A stretch of DNA of 64,000 bases from Rhyzopertha dominica (taxonomy: Eukaryota > Arthropoda > Insecta > Coleoptera > Bostrichidae). The first letter of the stretch is position 1, and every line of letters begins with the position of its first letter. Shown piece by piece: positions 34,689 through 47,195 of this stretch. The DNA is taken from positions 40,915,786 to 40,979,785 of the forward strand of contig QCXZ01000041.1 of NCBI GenBank assembly GCA_025024175.1. Reading direction: 5' to 3'. The notes under the pieces are model-generated. The model made no database searches. It saw only the letters and a list, made by a program, of their open reading frames with translations, and was not told the origin of the DNA. The position numbers and the translations under genes were made by a program.

Positions 34689-37384
34689 TATCTTTAACTG
34701 CTATCCTCTATGTCGTTAAACGTACCTTCCATAAAGCTTATTAATGAGTGTCAAACCAAAAGCACGATCAAGAAAAGTGGAAAAAATAATACTCAGTATT
34801 TTAAAATATGTTTTAAAAGTGTACTGGGCGTACTGGTATCTGCCAACCCACGATTTGATTTATGATTTAAAGCAAAATAGTTAGTGAATAGAATTTACTT
34901 GTGTTTTAGAATCGTACTAAACGTATTCCGGTCAAAAAATAATCACTTTAGGTTCATCTAACATCTAACAAATTTTTCCAGGTTTCTTCGGATACTCTTC
35001 TGCAATTTTTAGTAGACGATATTGTAGATACAAGTGTGCACGTTTACTGTCTCTGATCCTATATCGTAGAGCTCTTTTTTATAAAAAGTGTTTTTTTTCA
35101 TTGCTTTGCTTTGTTGATTTTCTCCCCTAATTTAAAAAAACAGTCTTATTCTATCAAAAATTATCGGTAAATAAAAATGAATCATCCAGAATTGCTCTTA
35201 TAAGACAAGATTCCCTCNTTNATACATTCCAAAATGATTCTACAGATAAACAGATGATTTCGAATTCACAGTGAACATCGTCTCTCGTATTTTAAAGAAT
35301 ACATTAAATCAGGGTTAGTCTCGAAGTTGATGGTGTCGCTTGAATAAGTTATTGATTTTGTGATGACATAAAAAATTCACTTCTATTTGAGCGCTTCTCC
35401 TTTGGCGAAAATAAAGTTGTATTGCCTTTATTGCTGCTTTGATCTGATTCAAAGCTTCAAATATTAGGAAGAGAACGCGGGTTGATTTACAATTCCTTTT
35501 AGATGCATTCGCTGTTGTCTATATTACCCAGCATACAAAACTAGTACCTTCTGTTGCGTTGTTTAAATGGTTCGTATTTGGAATTAGTATGCAAAAATCT
35601 ATTTTGGTTCGTAAATTATGAAGACGAATATCTTTGCGTAATCAGAACCGACGCCCTTGTAGCCGGGGGGATTTTATCTCTATTATTGCAGAACTTCTCA
35701 ACTGCCATGTGCGTGAAAAGCTTCTCATTCGATGGCTCATTTAGTCGCTATTAGCAGCTTCCACGTTTCTACGTCAATTTGAACTTTCGTTATTAAGACG
35801 GAAAGCGTACTTTTACAAATCGCAGATATTATTGCGTTGTTTAGTACCGTAAAATAAAATGAAATGGTTGCAGTTTCTTTTTATTAGCACAGTTTTGTAA
35901 TGAAATTTCTTGGAACGTAGGCGTACAGTACACACAAAAATTACTAAAAATTGCTACAAATATGTTTTGAAATGCGCATTTTAAGACGGTATGGTGTGCG
36001 ATTCGACACANTACTGAAGTTGACAGTTGTGCTTTTAAACGGTAGATAAAGAGGTTTTAATCATGAAACCTTTTGCATGTATAAACTTTTTTTATAATAA
36101 TAAATACTTTTATTTGAAAGTGATTTTTATAGCCAACAGCTAATTACGCCATTAAAACTTACCTAGAATCCAGCCAGTAAAGTCATGCGTGCCCGAATGT
36201 AACGTATTCGTATTTTTTTAAACTTGCATTTGAATCCTTTTCTAGGACGTACCATCTTAACCGATACTGAAAATGATAAAGTGTGCTAAGTTTGTCTTCC
36301 TATTCCCCGAAAACAGAAAAAGAAATGTTTCAGATCTATTTGGCTGTCTCCTATGCCTAGTTTAAGCAAATTCTGAAGTTTTCAAGGTTTTTAAACTTCA
36401 TTGTCCTAGGGTAACTGCCTGCAGTGCAACTTTATTTTTAAAGTTATTAGCTTTAGTTTTGCCCCTTAAGGGGATTACGCTCGTATTCTGCTTATGGGAT
36501 TCACAATGTAAACTTGACAAGGAGTATCTTAAAAAGTAACAAGCATTTTTAACTCATTCTTTTTTTAAATGATTTTAGTGTTCTGAAGGGGCCTAATTTT
36601 TTATTTTTGCGAGATTTTTTACTATTAATTTTTAATGATCCTCGAATACGTAGTCAGGGCACTGACCCTTTCTTGATTCTAGTTTCATTAGAATCATGAG
36701 TGGACAAAAAATAAACTAACACTAATACTAAAATAAAACTATCTTGTAATAAAAGCAAGTAACGAAACAAAAAAACAAACTTGAACAAATGATCCAACAC
36801 TTGATGAAAGCGGCTTAAGGAAATCGAATTAGAGTGTAATTTAGAGTAATTCAAATAGCTTGAAACAAATATTTAAAATATTAAAATGTTGAAATACTAG
36901 TGTTTTAGGTATTTTGAAGTTCACACATCAATGATACCATTTCAGCTAAGAAGTTTATGTGTTGAAAAATAAGTGACACTAAATTGGAGCACAGCAGAGT
37001 AATAACGTTTTTAACAAAAGAAGGCAACGGTCTTAAAATTATACATGAGCAAGTAGTGCAGGTCTTTGTTATTTTCAAGGGATTGTCTTTAAGTGAAACA
37101 CATACTTAAAAAATTTTGTATGATGATTTGGGCATCAGAATGTTGTCTTCGCGATGGATACCCAGAGTGTTTACACAAGAACAGAAATATACAAGTACAC
37201 AAATTGCAGTGCTGCAGTGGGTTCATAAGGGCTCCTCTCCACCCAAATAGACCAAGATACAACAGTGGGGACACTGGACACTGGTAGAGTATATACCAAC
37301 AGGACGTACAATTATTGCAGATGTATACGGTAAAATCATTCCGAATTAAAAACTAGCCCTGGTAGAAACACGTTCAAAACGTTA
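34689..37384. other. No gene seen
   Basis: AT-rich, with ambiguous bases at 35219, 35221 and 36011. Frames at 35554-35754, 36654-36854 and 37089-37287 have no family motif; the last is Cys-containing on the plus strand but has no signal peptide or known pattern. Confidence 0.5.
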
Positions 37385-37790
37385 AAAACGGAAGAAGTTA
37401 CTGTTGCACGACAATAATTAACAAAGCTCGTAAAAATGCATATTCAACAAATAACGAATAATTTAATATTATAAAATATAGAGACAAAAAAAACAAAAGA
37501 CTGAAAAAATAAAAATATAGAAAAAAGTAAAAGAAATAACTAAAAAACTAATAAAGTTGAGTACATTATCACAGACTGCACCCTTACACAACTTCGAGAT
37601 CTATCTTATAGTCCCGATTTAGCACCAGCAACTTCTTTTTATCCAAAACTACGAAAAAATGTATTTGATTATTATATACAATTATACTGCAGACCTTCCA
37701 AGAAACATTTTTTTAGGGAATGACAAAGTTGAAGAAACGTTGGGAAAAACAGTTAGTGTAGAAGGAAGTTATGTTGAAAAATAAAGTATT
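37385..37790 (+). pseudogene. Mariner transposase C-terminal fragment
   Basis: The plus strand first gives LLHDNN (about 37395), equivalent to the WxLLHDNAPAH box with the second catalytic Asp, then after about 150 bp of A-rich filler a clear SYSPDLAPATSFYPKLRKN (about 37605-37665), the HPPYSPDLAPxDFxLFPxLK motif with the third catalytic Asp. Near 37740-37785 KKRWEK and, in another frame, VEGSYVEK match the last residues of mariner proteins (xRWxxCxxxxGxYVEK). The N-terminal DNA-binding part was not found. It is a dead remnant. Confidence 0.75.
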
Positions 37791-38949
37791 GTTCAAATTC
37801 AATGTGCCTTCCTTCTTAATAACAAGTATAAAGAGCATGTTAATTATGACCAATATCTGGGACGCTCTGAAACTATTTATAAATCTGTGAAATAAAAGGC
37901 TACCCACATATATGTCTGAAGAATTTTGCCCTCAATTAAGAAAATATGTTCTTTAATGGCAAGTCTATAGAAACGACACACATCTTTCCTACAGAGCTGC
38001 ACGTACATCTCTCAGTGTTGAAAGATAACCATCTTTTCATTCTCCCACGTCCAATTACCACAATACCAGTGCCTTCCTCGCAAGTAGGACATAGTTCTCT
38101 GACGTACTATGCGTCTATGCTAAATTAATCGAAATTCTTGAGGAATACATAATCATGTTTTCAATCCCGAATTAATTTCCCTATCTCGGATCGCCACGCG
38201 GCTCCAGCAAACGTATCGCTTCGAGCGCATGATATAACGACCCCCTTAAGGGCCGCTTCAGTCACGCCAGTTTAGCATCATCTTTACAACTTAAAAGGAA
38301 AAGTAAACGACGATGGCCTACTAACATTACCGGCAAGCGATTTAGACGGGTCCCACGCAAACAAAAAATCGCGAGAACTGGAAACGACGTCTAAAGAGCA
38401 ACAGCCTTTCTCCCGAAGGTAACGAAAAAAACAGTTCCCTAGTCGCATGCGATGGTATTTCCTAGTTCTTGAGCGCATCACTTTCCTCTCTTGGATGTTT
38501 ATTTTCGGTGATAATTTGATTTGCCTATGTTGGGCAACTGACGGTCATTTGCATAAGTTGATTAGCGCGGTTATTATACCTCCAAGTTTCCTGTATGTAA
38601 TGGATAGAATTACAGGTGTAAATGTATGGAACGATGTTATCGGTTTATTAGACAGCAGAACAGCGTTGTAATGGATTTCACTCACCTTAAATTAAGTTTA
38701 ATGTATCTCATATGATAATCAGATAACGAACTGACAAGACAGAGTTGCCCATGTTCCTAGCCAAGCTTCTTGTCTTGTTGTCAACATTTCCGGCTTAAGT
38801 TCTTATAAAGACTATCTTTATATTAAAAATGGAATTCACTATATGACAATTCTGTTATATCTGCTTACAAATTAAAGTTAACAACCAGTGGATCCGTCAA
38901 ATTTGAACGCGAATCCCCGACTTCAGATAATTTGGTGTGATTCGTGATA
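37791..38949. other. No gene seen; GC-richer patch with homeodomain-like sites
   Basis: About 38170-38450 is less AT-rich than its flanks and rich in CG words. Nearby at about 38549 is ATTTGCAT, the octamer bound by POU proteins. This could be an enhancer or promoter, or an unrelated old repeat. Frames in 37946-38671 lack motifs. Confidence 0.35.
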
Positions 38950-40060
38950 CACTTCAAGACAACAAACGTTTTTTCGCTTTTTTTTCATAGCTGTTACCTC
39001 AAAACTAAACAGTTACCAAACTAGAAAATATCGGTCAATTTGAATGCTCGTCAACGGCGCCTATTAAGTTACGTGATCCCTGACGTATGACAAAAGTACA
39101 TCGATATTCATATTTTAATGCCTGGAATCCTCAAAATGTCTTGTTGTGCGCAAATGACAAATGTTAAAGAAAAGTTTTGGATCAAACGTATTCATGCATA
39201 TGGTAGCGACGTCAAGTTGCTAATTGGTGATATATGGGCGAGGTTTTTTGGGAGTAGTTTAGTTAGAGATGACCATCTCTACAAATCTGGCAAAGCTGCT
39301 GACGCATTGAAGCATTTGTTGCTTTGTTTTCGCAGATTCTGTTGATATCGCTTGTAACAAATAATAGGCGAAAATGAATTCTGCCGATCGAGTGAGTACT
39401 TGGTGTTATTACTCGTAGATAAGAAGCATATTAAATAATATCGTGTTGTACTCAGTATAATGACAGAGAAACTTGAAAATATGTTGCGTTTGGTTCCAGG
39501 GTGTCGAAACACGTTCAGAAATTCCAGTAAGGAGTTTGTTACTGTACCAAATGAAAAAGAAAGGAGATTAAATTTGTTTAATGCTTTAAGACTTGAGATA
39601 ATTTAATAGTTTAAAGCATCAATGCGCCGTAAATTGTTCGACGTGGCTTGCGTAGTAAATCGTGTCGTATATATTCATCCTCGAATATAGCACATACACC
39701 AATAACACACCTAATACAAATTACACACGAGAACAAACTCTTGATAACTCATCAAAAAACTACCGGTACCAAACAGAAACAAATAGAAAAGGAAGGCGAA
39801 TCCAATAATCAACGCATTATTATGCTGTTGTGCATGTCGGGCGGGTCATGTAATACGAACTGTGACGTCAACAAGAGCTTCGATCATTTAGCAGGCGTAT
39901 TGCGATCCGCCAAAATCGATTGAATTTTTACACTTTCGTTAACAATTTTTTTTAGGGCTAAGAAAATTTCTATTTTAAAGATAGGTTATTTGAATAGTTA
40001 GTGAAATATTAGGCTAACAGTAGCAGTAGTAGTAGCAGATTACTGCGATTAGTAGCAAGC
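38950..40060 (+). repeat. THAP-repeat family, copy 2
   Basis: Same order of landmarks as copies 1 and 3. It shares with copy 3 the block after the exon (AACAACGC-like words, ATTATGCTGTTGTGCATG) that copy 1 has lost. It ends near GATTACTGCGATTAGTAGCA at about 40050. Confidence 0.75.
39460..39606 (+). pseudogene. THAP-like zinc-finger exon, copy 2 (3' part deleted)
   Basis: The ATG at 39460 opens an intact frame of 48 codons: MTEKLEN, VPGCRNTFRNSSKEFVTVP, NEKERRLNLF and NALRLE. It stops at 39604-39606 because the region that encodes the CCEDH part in copy 3 is deleted. The first Cys ligand is missing, as in the other copies. The frame up to the deletion is uninterrupted, so this half has decayed less than in copies 1 and 3. 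No function is expected. Confidence 0.65.
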
Positions 40061-41560
40061 ACCTAATTGCATGGAAACTATACGTCTTTTTAGTTTAACC
40101 AAACGCTGATAAAACTCAATAAAAGTGTTTAGCACCGGAAAGAGAAGCGATGTTTCTAACAACTAGTACATTAAGCAAATAACGAATAACAATTTGGAAC
40201 AGAATTATATAAAGTCGGGGGAAACCAAGAAACCACGTATGTAGGTATTAGAAAATATAGTTCGAAAGGACGCGAAAATAGACCTGCACAATATCACACA
40301 CTATTAAATTGGATTAAACTCCTGACTCTTACGGAAATTGCAATTAATTTTAGCTAAAGCTTTAGCATTAACTCCTAAATTAATATTTAGAAAGATCGGT
40401 AACGTTAACTTTATAACGGGAAGCTAGTGCAGGGAAGCGTGACTGACCTGGTATTTATGCAAATTACATCGAAACGACTTCCCGAAACTACCTCTTTAAC
40501 ACGATTCCAAATTTTGCGCTAAAATATTAGAATTGATCAAATATTCCTATTGCTATAACCATATCTGAAATTTGGTAAGCTCTAACAAGTAACATCTTTA
40601 TAAAAAGTGTGGAAGGGTGGTGATATGTGGCTCTTAAATATATATGAGTGTGTTAGTTTTCGGTAAACCTAGTGTCCTAATTGGCCACTATTTAATTTTT
40701 AAATTTGGATATCTTCTTGGATAAGCTGCGATTGCTTCCGAACTCCATCCTGAATTTATATCAGGATTTCCACTATTCAGATGATTTAGAAACCTACCCG
40801 GCAATTATCATCTACATACATATACTAACATTTAGGTTTAAATGGTCCTGAGAGCATTAGCTGTTAATCGTTATTTCTTTAAAGTTTTCCCTAATTAAAT
40901 TGGCCAGTAAAGGACTTAAAGGCAAACTCATGTTTTTAGTCCATAAAATTATTGTTCGATAAAAGAAGTAAATCGCTCAGATAATTTGGCTATTACATTT
41001 TATTGTCTAGGAGGGTATCTTCTAAGCTTGAGTTTAGTAATATCAATCGTTTTAAGCATTGATGCTATAAACTAATTAATAAAGAAACTAATTAAAGTAT
41101 CAGTTTCTGAACAACGCCATTCTTTTATCAGTAAAATATAAAGAATTTGATGAAACTATAGGGTTTTACTTTATCAGGCTTCCAATAGTTATCACAAAAT
41201 TGTACTAATTTGTAACGAGCACTTTTAATCGTACTGACTATACAGGGACATTAGTTTTATCGATTTTGGGCAAATTATACAACCTTGGTACCTGGCAGTC
41301 AGAAACAGGCAGACTACTTGGAAAAGAATCCTTTGCGTAAGTAATTATTAAATTCTGTGAAATAGCCAAGTGTTTTTATTTGTTACCCATTTTACTAAAA
41401 TAAAATAATTATATGCAGCAGACTTATTCCCCATTTATTAATCAAAATAACGAAAATAAAGCTTAAAAGCTTTTAAAACAAATTTTGCGTAATCCGTATA
41501 TTAACGAGATAGTGGAGAGTGAACGTTTAATCTAATATTGATCATAAGATGTATATACTA
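40061..41560. other. No gene seen
   Basis: AT-rich sequence with no recognisable exon, element end or RNA gene. Confidence 0.5.
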
Positions 41561-41698
41561 TCAGTGATGTAACCCGCTTATTGCTCTCCATGAGTATTGC
41601 ACCATCAGTTTTTTATTTCGAAAACGTACACTCTGGAATGTTTCAATCGCTTCTGCAGCTTCCTCATTTAGAAAGGAAGATGCAATAGGTATTCCTAA
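41561..41698 (-). pseudogene. RRM-like fragment
   Basis: A 45-codon minus frame reads LGIPIASSFLNEEAAEAIET then FQSVRFRNKKLMVQYS. This fits the second half of an RNA recognition motif: a weak RNP1-like start (GxxxxSF), the EEAxxAIE helix, and the xxFRxKxLxVxYS final strand. RRM proteins bind single-stranded RNA. A TAA lies directly before the first codon and TGA at 41561-41563 ends it; no good splice sites border it. It is more likely a pseudogene scrap or part of an old repeat than a working exon. The match is short, so the family call is tentative. Confidence 0.42.
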
Positions 41699-42361
41699 TT
41701 AATGTGTGCCAACACGTTCACATCGATTTGCGTTAACTGAAAGAAAGTTGCTTTGATGTACGACATTCTCGAGCAGATTCTCGTTTCCTTACATCAGCGC
41801 ATGGTGCACTTCCTCGTGTATATTGCATGTCGCCTCCGCTTTACACAAAGACGCATCGTTTGGAACGAGTTGTCAAATGAAAGCCCGCCGGCAATCGGTG
41901 GATCGCAATGAGATGCCGGATAGAAATCTCGAGTGCTACTGTCTTTGGTGTTCTCAAGTACAGTGGCGTAGCTGGAAGGCACGTTCGAAATCAGATAATT
42001 TGTTGTTTTTGAGTGGGCTCTAAATTGGGTTTTTAAACCGTTAGTGGGAATAATTAGCACATGGAATGGATTTTGGGCAATGATTATGAAGACTTGCGAC
42101 TTAAATATTACAGATCTGTAGCAGAACTAACTCTTTCATCAAAAGTTTATACGAGAAATGTCAGTGTTATTATTATTTGTCCAGCAGGTATAAATCATAT
42201 TTGCTGATGAGATTTTTCAGTCCTTTAGGCTATATCATACAATTTATTTATATATTGTGATCGCCATTGGTTGTATAGCAAATGCACTGTATGACGGTCG
42301 GTGACTTGCACAAATATTATGGTTCATATAATACTCGCTAGATGTGGGCTCTAACTCGAAC
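41699..42361. other. No supported gene; moderately GC-rich
   Basis: The minus frame at 41794-42060 (88 codons) is GC-richer than average but has no motif. It includes, at about 41962, the plus-strand word CAGTGGCGTAGCTGG, the standard start of many insect hAT ends, so part of this stretch may belong to such an element. Confidence 0.4.
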
Positions 42362-42409
42362 GCGTCGTTGGTGTAAAGGGGGAGTTCGGGTTCGAGTCCC
42401 CACCGGCGC
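42362..42409 (+). tRNA. tRNA-Gly-like pseudogene lacking the anticodon arm
   Basis: The 5' part GCGTCGTTGGTGTAAAGG resembles the acceptor and D-arm (A box) of eukaryotic tRNA-Gly(CCC), and the 3' part contains GGGTTCGAGTCCCC (B box at 42389-42399) and CCGGCGCA. The first six bases pair with the end (G-C, C-G, G-C, T-G, C-G, G-C). The total is 48 nt instead of about 72: the anticodon arm is gone. A run of seven T at 42415-42421 would terminate RNA polymerase III. It cannot work as a tRNA; it may be a tRNA pseudogene or a tRNA-derived SINE head. Confidence 0.55.
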
Positions 42410-42414
42410 AAGAA

Positions 42415-42421
42415 TTTTTTT
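42415..42421 (+). terminator. Possible Pol III terminator
   Basis: Seven T residues start five bases after the tRNA-like sequence, the distance and form expected for RNA polymerase III. Confidence 0.4.
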
Positions 42422-43479
42422 AAAATTTAAATTGCGGTGCTTATATTCTAATGTTTATGAGGTATAATTTTGATACAAGCTATACGTCCCAAATGCTATT
42501 GTTACTCTGAGAATTCTGGTTAGCCAAAAACTGTTATAATTATTTTACTGACATCTACTTATAAAAATATGTCGGTCGCAACGGTTAAACGCGATGTTCA
42601 ATAAAAAGGTACGTAATATGTCCAAAATATTTATCCTTTCTGTTTCATTAGAGGTCATATATCTCATATATAATTATAAGTAATATAATTATGTATTAAA
42701 ACTGAAAAGAACGCTTCATTTTATTCGCGGTTGACACATTAAGTATCTGTCTTACGTTATATTATTCAGGGAGTAGAGAATAATATTCTACTGATGATAT
42801 ACTAGCTGCAATTCATTGTAGAAAATGGAAAGCGTTTTTTTCTATTTAGTCAAAGGCAAAAGGAGTTTCGTTACCGAGAAACAAATTATAACAGCGGAGT
42901 AGGGCATAATATCAGAGATTTAATGCAGCGTGCAATTCCCTAGCAGCAGGCACTACTAATATTTACTCTCCAAATTAAAATGTCTCTAAATTGTAAATTA
43001 ATGAGTCGCTTTGTAGATAGTGTTAAACGCGTCGCTAGTATTCTGTACTGCAAATTAGGTAACGTATTAATTTAATTTAGGACGACATTTTTTTTTGTTA
43101 CAACGTTGATCGCTTCAGTCAAACTTCTGATATACACTATTCGACTCGAACTACGAGAGCTTAAAATATCATTTTCATTAACAATATAATAGCAGACAAA
43201 ACAAGGTGGGTGTGAACCTCTATAAATAAAGGTTATTGTGTAAATAGATTTATACAGTCGAAGCAATTATTTTACTTATATATACATATTTCCTAATAAG
43301 GATATAGAAAAAAACACCAGAAATTCTTGATTCTTGGATATAGTAAGATTGGTAATTAATGGCGAATCTATTACTTACAGTATATTTAGAATTTGAGAGC
43401 TAATCATTGTGTTTTTTATTTTCGAGAATGTTGTTCCAAATTATTGTGATTTTTTATATCAAAGCTTGCTTTTATAATG
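42422..43479. other. No gene seen
   Basis: AT-rich, no recognisable exon or repeat end. The frame at 43072-43266 (minus) has no motif. Confidence 0.5.
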
Positions 43480-43765
43480 TTTCTCTCTAACCCTCATATA
43501 AGTCTTCTTTGAGAGTGAGGTCAGGCGATGTACCAGGATACTACAAAATTTACACGTTTCCTTGTCTTAATCACTCACCGACTGCATAACTTATACTCTG
43601 CGTCTAACTATTGTACTAGAAAACAAAGATGAAATGCACTTCCCAAACTGTAAAAAACTTTGCATTTCGAAGAATATAGTACTCATGCCACCACCAATAA
43701 AATAAATCGAGTCAACATCATTCCATAAAAATACTCTTCTCTTACGATGATTCACACTAATTAAA
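43480..43765 (-). pseudogene. Possible Tc1-like transposase scrap
   Basis: Near 43490-43550 the minus strand encodes YPGTSPDLTLKEDLYE, resembling the WPAQSPDLNPIExLW motif around the last catalytic residues of Tc1 transposases. Upstream on the same strand, RVFLWNDVDS and a Gly-rich segment (FIGGGMSTI) are reminiscent of the middle of such proteins, in other frames. The evidence is weak and rests mainly on the SPDL motif. Confidence 0.35.
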
Positions 43766-44984
43766 CGTTTGAGCTACTGGTTTCTGACATGGCGCATTTC
43801 GTCCGAATTAAAAATCCCATATTTGCTCTAACCGCTAAAAAGTACGTTTTTCTAATTACTCATGCCGAAGAGCTCTGTTTCTATCAAAAATTAAAGGTTC
43901 TTTGGAAGTCTTCTACTGTCTAGCTTTATGGCAATTAGTTTTATTTGGATAGTGCTAGAACTAACGTTCAGGTCAGCAATTTAAGCTATAATTCTTGGAG
44001 CTGACTTGATTTGTTTTAATCAACCTGTTAATACGAAGTGCAGTATTTTATGATCTTCTAGCTTTTATTTTCATATCAAAAAGACCTCTTCTACTGTTAA
44101 TAATAATAATTCGTGAAGCAGACGGCACTTTTGTTTTACCTAGAGCAAATTGCTGCTCTGGCGCTCGCTTTTAGGGAATAATTACTTTAACTTTATGATA
44201 GTAACACCATTTTTGTAAGAACAACCAACTATATAATTTTGTTGCGACAATTTATCGCTTAAATTGACAACACTACTTACAGTTACCAAAGATCAACACA
44301 AAATGACAACTCATTCAATTCATTGTTATTTAGGGAACACCGGTGGCTACATACAAAAAAGGGATTCCATATAGTGGCGCAATTAAATATTTACTTTCGC
44401 TGCGAACAATTTACTCAACGTTAAACAAGCTTAATAATTCGAAAGAATATTATACCTAAGCTCTATTTTAAGTTAGCAGATATAAGATATACAAACTAAT
44501 TGCATGTGGAAATAATAACTGGTTAGTTATTATTACATAAGAAGTGTATCTTCACCGTCACTCCGACTACATCTGCGACTGCGACTAAGAGTCAATGCCT
44601 CAATTTGTAATGGTTTTTTTTTTTATTACGGGTAAGTGCGAAAACGGTTTTCCTGTGTTTTTCAGCAAATGTGTGTCCTGCAAGTTATTCGTTGGGAAAT
44701 ATTCATTTTCCTTTCACAATGCAGCTAGAATTTTTCAAGAATCTTCTGTTTCTTACAGCGCTTCTTGATACTTGATACTATTGTTAGATGATAATACATA
44801 TAACACCACAAATTTATTGAAGAATAAAGAGCAAGCTTATGCTACGCCTCTGTACTGATTGTTAGATAGTTCAGAGTCGCTATGGGTTTATTTGTTTTAA
44901 TTTTCCGCATTGTGATCGCCTAATTTCTCGGTGTAAGCCGCCGAGATTATTAATGTAGATTTTATGCTCAGTGAACGAGACGGA

Positions 44985-45012
44985 ATGTGGCGCCACGGGC
45001 GTCCTCTGCTAC
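44985..45012. promoter_or_regulatory. Candidate CTCF-like (insulator) site
   Basis: The palindrome GTGGCGCCAC (44987-44996) followed by GGGCGTCCTCTGCT resembles the GGTGGCGCC core of insect CTCF sites. It stands out as a GC-rich patch in an AT-rich stretch. It is only a sequence match and could be chance. Confidence 0.25.
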
Positions 45013-45412
45013 TAGTTCTTTGGTCCCTGCTCTCTATTCATTGCTCCAGTGAAATATTTAATGATACAATATTAGGAAACTAAAGCCGGAATGAATGCCG
45101 GGAATATTAAATCTTCATTTGCTTTATTTTCAATTCACGGCAAAGTAATGCAGTCGACATTTGCTTCTGTAGGGGAATATCTTAGAATTTTGCTGCGACA
45201 ACCGGTGTATAAAAGCATGCTAATCTAGAAGTGTTCAAGAATTGCACACCGTAAATGCAAGCTACCTTGTGACATTTCTGCTAGTTTTTATTTCATTTAC
45301 ATCAGTGTCTATTTCTTGAAATAAAACAAAACTAAATCAAAGGTTCAACCTCTGCTACCAATAAGAATTAAAAAAATTGAGAAATTGTCACGATAAATCC
45401 CCATGATTGGGG

Positions 45413-45484
45413 GTTACTTTAGGACGAATCAAGATCGGTTTTTAGTAACAATGTTACTTTGATGTAAGCTTGTCCTAAAGTTAC
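45413..45484. repeat. Nested hairpins
   Basis: GTTACTTTAGGAC (45413-45425) pairs with GTCCTAAAGTTAC (45472-45484), one mismatch in 13. Inside lies AGTAAC-AAT-GTTACT (45444-45458), a perfect 6-bp hairpin, and just upstream CCCC-ATGATT-GGGG. It may be a tiny foldback repeat. Confidence 0.5.
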
Positions 45485-47084
45485 TTTCATCCTTAATGGT
45501 AGAATTAAAATGCGTTCTTTTGTGGACGCTATGATTTTTCTCCTTCTTTCTTTTTTTTTGTAAATCATGCCAAATTTTTCAGCAGCAACGAATAGTTTTT
45601 GTTTATTTCTAATTTCTTCAAGGGCCTGTCATACTTTTTTTCTGTGTAATTTTGGTTGTCGCAAGCGTTAACCTCATTTTTGAACGTTCGTGGCACGACG
45701 CTTGCAAAGAGCAAGAGTTTTGAGATATTATTTTAAAATGAAGCCTGATTTTTATGCTACAACGACTTGTTTATATTACAAACTAGCCACACATGCTTCA
45801 GTTTTTTTAATAAACTTCTAAAGCCACGATTAAAAGGATATCCCATCATATTCCAGACCGTGAAAAAAATTCTAAAGCGTCTCCAATTTAAATTTTACAA
45901 AATCCAGCGTAATCAAGGACTGAATGAAGACGATAATAAAAAACAAATAATTTTGTGAAACATGTCCGACAGAATATCAGCCAAATATAATGTAAAATGG
46001 ACCACTATACACCAACGGTAGTTTATGTGGTACACGTTATGCCGTGATGTTACATGAGATCATACAAACCTTGATATTTCATGAATTGGAAAATCAAAAT
46101 TTATGGTAAGAAGGGATTGAACGAGGGTATTCTACATTTGCAGCAGCGCAGGACACAGTCGAATCATGTTTTTACAGGGCTAGATGCGAAGTTTACTCAA
46201 ATTATTGGATTGAAATCCCGTTGAAAAGCATCCTAGATCGCCATATCTATTAACGATTAAACTGCAGGCAGTAAGCTTTTCTGAGTTTGATTTACAGTAA
46301 CTTTTTTGGGAAAAGTATACCAGTATTGATCCCTACAGGTTAAATGGTGCATGTTTTATATCGGTAGTTAATGAAAAACTTCTAACACTCATTTTCAGTA
46401 GGCAAAAAGTATTTGCTTATGATTTCCAGCACACTTACAGCAGATTTTTTGTCTGTAATACAGAATGACCGATCTTTTTTGCTTTCACGTTAATGAATAA
46501 AACAGCCTGATTTGCAATAATCAAACTATGTATATACTTGTGGCCTGTACAGTTCATCTGAACTCATAGCAGCTGACAAATACAATAGAGTATCGGCGAC
46601 AAATTTAATGTCATCCGATTAAAAACGCTCTATTTGTTAGGTAAGTAGGTAAAATTTTATTAGTATGCTGCACTTACAAGTATTTGATTAAATTTATTTA
46701 ACAAATGGGTTCATTACCTGCTTGGAAACATCACTACTTTCATTCATTAACAAGGTGTACTTTAACATAAAATCATAAGTTTATAATATTAATGGCTTGA
46801 GTTTTGCGACTCACCAGAAAAATTTGATTGAAGCATGTTTTCAAAATTTTTGTTAACCTTCCTAGACTTTTCTCGGATCGGTACTCTTTTTCTCACATTA
46901 TTCGTATTTTTTTTTGTACCAATAATCTATCTAGTGCTTCAGACGTTAGTAGCGTTTCTTTCACATGTCTTCATCTATTTCTGCATTCCTTTTGTCTGAA
47001 ATAAAAATAAGAACAAACTTCCATAGAAACATCATCCTGCGGACGACGACAAAATTGAAGAAATTTTTTTTTCTATTTTATATA

Positions 47085-47195
47085 CAGGGTAAGTACAAAG
47101 TTCCGGAAGCACTGAATAAATTTAATAATGATTTACCACTTCTTATTTAACCGGAAATACCAGCCAATGTTTTCCTTTTTAACAGAATACCCTGT
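47085..47195 (+). repeat. Left terminal inverted repeat of the mariner-like element
   Basis: Aligns with the minus-strand copy at 48420-48546. Best conserved are the outer 40 bases, including GGTTCCGGAA/AGTTCCGGAA words, and the inner CCGG and CCCTGTA words. Confidence 0.8.

Larger units (their letters stand above)
43766..47084. other. No gene seen; small structured motifs
   Basis: AT-rich for 3.3 kb. Features noted separately are a CTCF-like palindrome near 44987 and a hairpin cluster near 45413. The frames at 45767-45958 and 46965-47150 have no motif. Confidence 0.5.

Noticed and set aside
37093..37287. Cys-containing plus-strand frame that might suggest a small secreted peptide
   Set aside because: No signal peptide and no known cysteine spacing; flanked by mariner debris.
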